Assembly (NCBI GenBank): GCA_045631075.1
Contig: JAZQUC010000054.1
Span: 1 to 8,099, forward strand
Source: Fimenecus sp045631075
Lineage (GTDB): Bacteria; Bacillota; Clostridia; Oscillospirales; Acutalibacteraceae
Direction of reading: 5' to 3'
Length of the DNA: 8,099 nucleotides
The notes beneath the pieces are model-generated. The model ran no database searches. It was not told the origin of the DNA and worked only from the letters and a program-made list of their open reading frames with translations. The translations under genes and the position numbers were made by a program. Shown in pieces: positions 1 through 4,529 of the stretch (positions are counted from its first letter, which is position 1; each line of letters starts with the position of its first letter).

Positions 1-241
1 CATTTTTTGACTTCTTGTAGCCGAGATAAACAGCCTTGTCACCGTCGGGGTTAAGATTTTTATCAAGAACTGTGAAGCCAGCCTCTGTGAGCATTTTTTT
101 TGCTTCGTCTGCTGTGGCTGCTTCTGCCATTTTGAGGTCACTTAAATAATAAGTTACTCTGCCTGCGCTTGCGGGCATCACCATTGTTACGCACATAGCG
201 GCAACAAGAATCATGCTGATTAGTACTTTTAATAATTTCAT
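1..241 (-). CDS. N-terminal part of a secreted DLN/YLGY-module protein, tandem paralogue of the 402-2453 gene (runs off left edge)
   Basis: Only the first 80 codons are in the window, and the frame is still open at base 1. The ATG (241-239) has a GGAG ribosome site (251-254) nine bases upstream. The predicted product opens with a signal peptide (MKLLKVLISM..., cleavage near ASA|G at residues 24-27). It continues with a strand-forming stretch beginning RVTYYLSDLKMAEA and an AGFTVLDKNLN...KAVYLGY unit at about residues 54-75. By eye about 66 of 80 residues match the complete neighbour at 402-2453, and the promoter and ribosome site match too, so the two genes arose by tandem duplication. The module resembles the repeats of the gene at 7331-8098. 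Function is unknown; export and a surface location follow from the signal peptide. That this is a real gene start is near certain, but whether the paralogue is intact beyond the edge cannot be seen. Confidence 0.9.
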   Translation of the reverse strand, partial: MKLLKVLISMILVAAMCVTMVMPASAGRVTYYLSDLKMAEAATADEAKKMLTEAGFTVLDKNLNPDGDKAVYLGYKKSKN

Positions 242-273
242 AATTTTCGTCTCCTTTTTTTAATGATGAAAAT

Positions 274-309
274 ATTATACACTCAATGATATTACAAACC
301 TCTTACAAA
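274..309 (-). promoter_or_regulatory. Promoter with tandem TTTGTAA operator for the gene starting at 241
   Basis: Read on the minus strand, two TTTGTAA direct repeats (309-303 and 298-292, period 11 bp) are followed 12 bp later by a perfect TATAAT (279-274) preceded by TG. There is no TTGACA-like -35; the expected -35 position falls within the repeat pair. The layout matches three other promoters in the window and suggests an activator of the OmpR/PhoB family. The predicted leader is about 30 bases, ending in the GGAG at 254-251. Confidence 0.75.
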
Positions 310-321
310 TCAGGCTTATAA

Positions 322-362
322 TTTTAAAAAATCAAGGCATCTGAAATTTTCTCAGATGCCTT
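322..362 (-). terminator. Intrinsic terminator of the 402-2453 gene
   Basis: On the minus strand a hairpin with an 11-bp perfect stem (AAGGCATCTGA at 362-352 pairing with 344-334) and a 7-base loop is followed by TTGATTTTTT. It begins about 40 bases after the stop codon at 402. The next operator (303-309) starts only about a dozen bases further on, so this hairpin separates the two paralogues transcriptionally. Confidence 0.85.
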
Positions 363-401
363 ACAATTCAGTAATTATAATTTAGATAGTTCGGATTGAT
401 T

Positions 402-2453
402 TCAGTTTTCTTTCTTACGCTTGATAAGTGACATAATGCACATACCAAGACCCATACCTGCAACACCGCTGATAGCCATTGCACCGTATGCAAACATACT
501 GCCGATTACAGTGGGCACTGAAGTTTCAGCTGCTTTCTTGTTGTTTGAGTTACCGAAAGCAACGAAGATATTTTCTGTGTTTTCGTTGTCGTTGAATGAG
601 TTAAGGTCGTAGCAATTCTTTGTACCAAAGCCTGCAACAGGTGTATACTTGCCGAAGTTGTCAGCTGAGTCGATGAAGTAGCCTGTTGAGGTCATACACT
701 TACCTGCTTCAAAGCTCTTTGTGTAATAAATTGCATTCCACTGTTTACCGCTGTAGCCGTTTGTATCACCGGGCTTTTCAGAAGTTTTATTGCCGTCCTG
801 ATAAAGTGAGTTTACAACAGTGTAGTTGATGAATCTGTTACCGTTTGCAGTTGAAACTGAGTCAACCATATTTGAGGGAATCTTTGTATAACTGGGATTG
901 TACTTGTCAACAATCTGAACAATTGAATAAATGCTGAATGCAATCATTGCAATACCGACAGCAACACCGATTGATGAAAGCACAACCTTACTTGTAGAAA
1001 CAGCTGTCTTTGCATTTATTGCATTATTTTCGCTGACAAACCTACTTATAGCTTCATCATAGGATTCCTGTGAAATTTCACCGGCTTTGAGCTGGTTCAA
1101 GCGCACAGCAATCTCGTTATTATTATACCATAATGTGTAATTTTCAAGATTACTCAGCTTCGTTGTTGCAATAGCGTACTGTTGCTTAAGGAAATGAGCC
1201 GAAATACCCATAAGGGCAACACCGCCTACACCGAATAGTGAGGAAATTGTGATATCACCTGCCATATTGCCTGTGAAGCAAGCGAACCAACTATTACCTG
1301 TTGCTGCTTCCTCTCTTAAAGCATCGGAGGTAACAGCAACCGCACCTTCAAGAAGGTTCATATCTGTGCCAAAGTATACAGATAAGGGTTCATAATCTTT
1401 TTCAACTTCGGCAAGCTTTGCTTCAAGCTCTTCGTCATTCATTTCTACTGCATTATAAACAAGTACTGAATGAACCTGACCTGAAACAGCCATTGCTTTC
1501 TGACCCTCTGTCATTGCATCAACAAAGGGATAGAGAAGAGCATAATCAACATCTGTAGTTGTCTCAAAATAGTCACTGTAGGTTGTATCACCGCAGGGAA
1601 TTGTCTCTAAAGCAACATCAAAGCTAAGAAGAAGAGTTACAATATATTCAGGCATAAGTAATGCTGCTTCTTTTTCTGCTTCTGTCATATCGGGATCTGC
1701 TTCGATTTCATCGATTTCAGCAATTGCATCGTCAAGCATCTTCTTGAGCTGCTGAATTTTGCCTGCAAGCTCCTTTGCATCGTCGAAATACTTTGCTTTA
1801 CCGTAAACAGCTTCATCCTTTGTTGCAGCCTTAATACGCTCAATAAGGTCACCGCCATCAGCAACGCCCATTGAAAGAAGAATGCGGATGTTATTGAGAA
1901 TATTAGGGTTACCCTTTAAAAGAATATCTGCAAAGCCCTTGTTATCTGCAGGGAAGTTAAGCATATAGTCGCCCATGTATGTTTTTACGCCTTTGTCATT
2001 CTCAACATAGTAATAGTTGAGCTGACGGTAAGCAAGCTGTGCTTCCTTTTTGCCTGCCTTATAGTTTTCTGCAAACTCCTTAGCAGCAATACGAATATTG
2101 TTGACCTCTGAGCTATATGTATCCATTGCTTCCTCGAAGATGGTTTCATAGTCAGAGATATTGAAGCCACCCTTCATATTCATAACTCTTACATCTGTGA
2201 TAGCATCGTCAACATTTTTTGACTTCATATAGCCGAGATAAACAGCCTTACTGCCACCGGGATTAAGGTTTTTGTCGAGAACTGTGTAGCCTGCCTCTGC
2301 AAGAATTGCTTTTGCTTCGTCTGCCGTGGATGCTTCTGCCATTTTGAGGTCACTTAAATAGTAAGTAACTCTGCCGGCACTTGCGGGCATTACCATTGTT
2401 ATGCACATTGTCACAACAAGAAGCATACTGATTAATATTTTTGATAATTTCAT
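402..2453 (-). CDS. Secreted multi-span membrane protein with N-terminal DLN/YLGY module, unknown function
   Basis: Predicted 683 residues. I chose the ATG at 2453-2451 because a GGAG (2463-2466) sits nine bases upstream and a clear signal peptide follows (residues 1-26, ASA|G). The frame stays open to an upstream ATG at 2501, but that one lies inside the promoter. Residues 27-95 carry a module (AGYTVLDKNLN, then KAVYLGYMKSKN, then DDAITDVRVMN) closely resembling the repeat units of the gene at 7331-8098. Residues 96-395 are a mixed, mostly helical ectodomain with a charged coiled-coil-like stretch at about 220-265. Hydrophobic, Gly/Ala-rich spans lie at about 399-420, 488-515 and 648-675, the last followed by KRKK. 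This implies a mostly extracellular protein with a cytoplasmic loop (421-487) and a cytoplasmic tail. The loop contains LKAGEISQESYDEAISRF, which resembles a SHOCT motif. A second ectodomain (516-647) ends in YDLNSF...NIFVAFGNS, a faint echo of the module. No catalytic motif is seen. It is transcribed from its own promoter at 2491-2525. Confidence 0.9.
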   Translation of the reverse strand: MKLSKILISMLLVVTMCITMVMPASAGRVTYYLSDLKMAEASTADEAKAILAEAGYTVLDKNLNPGGSKAVYLGYMKSKNVDDAITDVRVMNMKGGFNISDYETIFEEAMDTYSSEVNNIRIAAKEFAENYKAGKKEAQLAYRQLNYYYVENDKGVKTYMGDYMLNFPADNKGFADILLKGNPNILNNIRILLSMGVADGGDLIERIKAATKDEAVYGKAKYFDDAKELAGKIQQLKKMLDDAIAEIDEIEADPDMTEAEKEAALLMPEYIVTLLLSFDVALETIPCGDTTYSDYFETTTDVDYALLYPFVDAMTEGQKAMAVSGQVHSVLVYNAVEMNDEELEAKLAEVEKDYEPLSVYFGTDMNLLEGAVAVTSDALREEAATGNSWFACFTGNMAGDITISSLFGVGGVALMGISAHFLKQQYAIATTKLSNLENYTLWYNNNEIAVRLNQLKAGEISQESYDEAISRFVSENNAINAKTAVSTSKVVLSSIGVAVGIAMIAFSIYSIVQIVDKYNPSYTKIPSNMVDSVSTANGNRFINYTVVNSLYQDGNKTSEKPGDTNGYSGKQWNAIYYTKSFEAGKCMTSTGYFIDSADNFGKYTPVAGFGTKNCYDLNSFNDNENTENIFVAFGNSNNKKAAETSVPTVIGSMFAYGAMAISGVAGMGLGMCIMSLIKRKKEN

Positions 2454-2490
2454 ACGTCGCGTCTCCTTTTTAAATTTTGACTTTAATATA

Positions 2491-2525
2491 ATTATACACA
2501 TAGCCGATTACAAACTTCTTACAAA
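2491..2525 (-). promoter_or_regulatory. Promoter with tandem TTTGTAA operator for the 402-2453 gene
   Basis: Minus-strand repeats TTTGTAA at 2525-2519 and 2514-2508 (period 11 bp, spacer GAAG) precede a perfect TATAAT (2496-2491) by 11 bp. The bases where a -35 would sit (about 2519-2514) read AGAAGT, far from TTGACA. This favours dependence on an activator bound to the repeats. The ribosome site of the downstream gene lies about 25 bases after the -10. Confidence 0.78.
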
Positions 2526-2575
2526 CAATGCAATATATACATTTGCTGCAAAAACAAGAATCTATGGATGAGAAA

Positions 2576-3799
2576 TTATAACAAATCGCCTTCATTTATC
2601 TTCCAGATAACGTCTGTGCAATCTTTAATGTACTGATTCCAAGTAAGCTTATTGACTATTTCATCAAAATTACTCAAAGCACCCGATTCATAAAGAATAT
2701 GTAACTCATCACCGATAAAAACAATACCCTCTGCGCCGGGAAGGTTATCGTGAAGCGTGAAGTTGTTTTCATTTACATAAACAGTATTTTCGGTGAAGTT
2801 TACTGTTGCTACGGCTACTGCAGCTCCTATGCTGCCGTCTGTGGTTCTTGACAAATACATCTTATATGTATCATCGTCAATTTTTCTGAAATAAATGCCC
2901 TGAATGCAGTCCATTGTGTTATCCACATTTACAACATTACTTGCATTGTTTTTAATGGATTCCAAAGCTGCCCATTCTTCTTCTGAAGAGTCGCCTGAAA
3001 GCTTATAGCCTAAGATAGCGTTAAAATACTCATCATTCGGCTTCCATACCCAATCCTTACCTATAAATCCCATTTTTGCCAATGCGGGGCTCAAGGGTGA
3101 GGCTGAATAGAAATTACCTGCCCAAAGAATACCGTCGGAAACACTGACATATGCTGAATAAGTTACACCAAGCTGACCGAAATTCAGTGTATCCCTATAG
3201 GCAATATCTTTAACTGTACCACTTTCTACATCCAAGTCACTAAGTGGGAAATATGCAACACCGCAATCGCTTGTAACATAGAGATTATAGTCTGAAACAG
3301 CGATACCACCGGCGTGACACTGCCACATTTCGCCGTCGGGAGTGTAAAGATTAAACTGAGCTGCAAAATTTCCCGTCTCTCTGTCAAGAGCAAAAATTAC
3401 ACTTGGATTTTCTTCGCTTTTATCATATGACGAAACGAGAATCCAATCCTTTTCTGGCAGATAAGTAAGACCCTGAGGTATCATATCCTCAGTCTGACCG
3501 GGTACAAGATAGTTGGGATTACCGTTTGTGCCGTCCATAGGAACTGCGGAACCTGAAAGATAATTCGGTATATATGATTGGTTGAGGGTTTTCCAGTCAG
3601 CCATAACATGCTCACGCTTAAAGCCTGTGGTGACATCATCCTCATATACAACCTTTTCTGAAGAAGCATCAGTAACAGCACCTTGTGAGTGTTTATCCGC
3701 CGTGTAATCAATTACCGCAAGCTTAAGTGTAAGCACAGCTGCAATAATCACAAATATCACCAAAATTACAACAAGAGCTCGTTTAACAATTTTATTCAT
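2576..3799 (-). CDS. Membrane-anchored extracytoplasmic propeller-like protein, unknown function
   Basis: Predicted 407 residues. The start (ATG 3799-3797) is supported by AGGAAG six bases upstream, within the 12-base gap after the preceding gene. Residues 1-6 are basic and about 8-30 form one hydrophobic helix without an obvious cleavage site, so an N-terminal membrane anchor with an outside domain is likely. The rest shows irregular repeats of about 40-60 residues that look like beta-propeller blades: IPQGLTYLPEKDWILVSSYD (108-127), HAGGIAVSDYNLYVTSDCG (162-180), AYVSVSDGILWAGNF (216-230), QGIYFRKIDDDTYKMYLSRT (300-319) and AEGIVFIGDELHILYESGA (356-374). The repeated pattern of a (Q/G/E)G(I/L) turn before a hydrophobic strand is typical of NHL/WD-like or quinoprotein-like propellers. 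I see no enzyme signature and cannot name a family. It forms an operon with the small membrane protein at 3812-4336. No hairpin terminator is visible after its stop. Confidence 0.9.
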   Translation of the reverse strand: MNKIVKRALVVILVIFVIIAAVLTLKLAVIDYTADKHSQGAVTDASSEKVVYEDDVTTGFKREHVMADWKTLNQSYIPNYLSGSAVPMDGTNGNPNYLVPGQTEDMIPQGLTYLPEKDWILVSSYDKSEENPSVIFALDRETGNFAAQFNLYTPDGEMWQCHAGGIAVSDYNLYVTSDCGVAYFPLSDLDVESGTVKDIAYRDTLNFGQLGVTYSAYVSVSDGILWAGNFYSASPLSPALAKMGFIGKDWVWKPNDEYFNAILGYKLSGDSSEEEWAALESIKNNASNVVNVDNTMDCIQGIYFRKIDDDTYKMYLSRTTDGSIGAAVAVATVNFTENTVYVNENNFTLHDNLPGAEGIVFIGDELHILYESGALSNFDEIVNKLTWNQYIKDCTDVIWKINEGDLL

Positions 3800-3811
3800 T
3801 TTAATCTTCCT

Positions 3812-4336
3812 TTATCTGTATGTATTTTCAATCGGTTGGTCATATTCAAAGCTGATAATTTTTACATCATCGTCTGTATAATCGAAGAAAGCTTCGTTTG
3901 AAGGTTCTCCTGATTTGATATAAAGATAAGGCTCAGGCTTATCTTTGCCGGACATTATATAATAATTCGGGTCAGACATAAAAAACTCAGGACAAATATC
4001 AAGACCAACCATAATTACGCCCTTATCGGTTGTTTTGATATCATAATCGGTAAAACCATCGTGGCCCTTTATGTAGCCGTTCCAGTCTCGGCCTATACCG
4101 TCAAGAGCCTTGCTTACACCCTCAAATTCACATACATAGGTGCCTTCAATTTTCTTTGTTTCACCATCAACCTCATAAGTGAGAGCAAAATCGAATTCAC
4201 TCTCTCTGATATCCGGTTTAGGAATGCTTCTGAAAGTACCATTGAAAGCTCCGGCAATCAACCCTGAGATTATCAAACCTAAAATAAGACCAATTCCTAA
4301 TCCTAAAGCTACGCCTTTAAACGTTACTTTTTTCAT
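3812..4336 (-). CDS. Small glycine-rich single-span membrane protein, conserved-hypothetical type
   Basis: Predicted 174 residues. The start (ATG 4336-4334) has GGAG (4345-4348) eight bases upstream. After a short basic start (MKKVTFK), residues 8-31 form a very Gly/Leu/Ile-rich membrane helix; the glycines recur every few residues, which would favour tight helix packing. The remaining 140 or so residues are an acidic, soluble domain, expected outside the membrane. It has recognisable pieces TYVCEFEGVSKALDGIGRDW (66-85), YIKGHDGF, LDICPEFFMSDPNYY (112-126) and EPYLYIKSGE. I recall similar short hypothetical proteins in Clostridia but no assigned function. It is the first gene of a two-gene operon: only 12 bases separate its stop from the ATG of the propeller-like protein at 3799, and that gap holds the second gene's ribosome site. 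The two products therefore probably act together at the membrane. Transcription starts from the repeat-type promoter at 4372-4406. Confidence 0.88.
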   Translation of the reverse strand: MKKVTFKGVALGLGIGLILGLIISGLIAGAFNGTFRSIPKPDIRESEFDFALTYEVDGETKKIEGTYVCEFEGVSKALDGIGRDWNGYIKGHDGFTDYDIKTTDKGVIMVGLDICPEFFMSDPNYYIMSGKDKPEPYLYIKSGEPSNEAFFDYTDDDVKIISFEYDQPIENTYR

Positions 4337-4371
4337 ATATCTATCTCCTTTATAAACAAATCTATAGTAAT

Positions 4372-4406
4372 ATTATGCACACAGGTTATTACAAACTACT
4401 TACAAA
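4372..4406 (-). promoter_or_regulatory. Promoter with tandem TTTGTAA operator for the 4336-2576 operon
   Basis: On the minus strand TTTGTAA occurs at 4406-4400 and 4395-4389 (period 11 bp, spacer GTAG), followed after 11 bp by CATAAT (4377-4372), again directly preceded by TG. The -10 is one base off consensus, the only such deviation among the four promoters. The sequence upstream of the repeats is AT-rich and nearly identical to that of the promoter at 7166-7200. Confidence 0.74.
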
Positions 4407-4514
4407 TAAAGTATAAATAAAAATTTTTCAAAAAAATCCATACATACAAGAAATTTCTCAAATACTTTTTTCATAGAGTACAAAAAAGGTGCGGAGATTA
4501 TGTCCCGCACCTTT
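4389..4514. repeat. Copy A of a duplicated intergenic cassette (operator, AT-rich spacer, terminator)
   Basis: This stretch aligns base for base, with only scattered mismatches, to 7183-7311. Shared landmarks are the two TTACAAA repeats, AAATTTTTCAAAAAAATCCA, CATACATAC, the TTCTCAAATACTTTTT run and AAAAAAGGTGCGGAGATT. Similarity stops at both ends where coding sequence begins to diverge, so only the regulatory unit is duplicated. It lies between the LRR gene and the two-gene operon. Confidence 0.85.
4482..4514 (-). terminator. Intrinsic terminator of the LRR gene
   Basis: On the minus strand, starting 15 bases after the stop at 4530, AAAGGTGCGG (4514-4505) pairs with CCGCACCTTT (4494-4485) around a 10-base loop, and a six-T tract follows (4487-4482). 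It is a GC-rich stem of at least 7 bp plus A-T extension. A near copy follows the gene at 7331. Confidence 0.9.
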
Positions 4515-4529
4515 ATCCAATTTAAAATA

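Noticed and set aside
274..309. TTACAAA pairs as a CRISPR remnant or integration site
   Set aside because: The units are 7 bp with 4-bp spacing and a fixed distance to a -10 box, which fits an operator and not CRISPR repeats or att sites.
2454..2501. Upstream in-frame ATG extending the 683-residue protein by 16 residues
   Set aside because: The extension overlaps the -10 box at 2491-2496, has no ribosome site and would put a charged stretch before a perfect signal peptide. The ATG at 2453 has GGAG nine bases upstream, as in its paralogue.
4061..4267. Small plus-strand open frames (also at 421-612, 3689-3901, 4626-4847, 6291-6608)
   Set aside because: All lie opposite or astride well-supported minus-strand genes, lack ribosome sites and show no recognisable protein features.
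4440..4465. Short palindrome-like AGAAATTTCT (and GAGAAAATTCTC in the other copy near 7240) as a separate operator
   Set aside because: It is short, AT-only at its core and present only in the duplicated cassettes, so its conservation is explained by the duplication. It is absent from the other two promoters.
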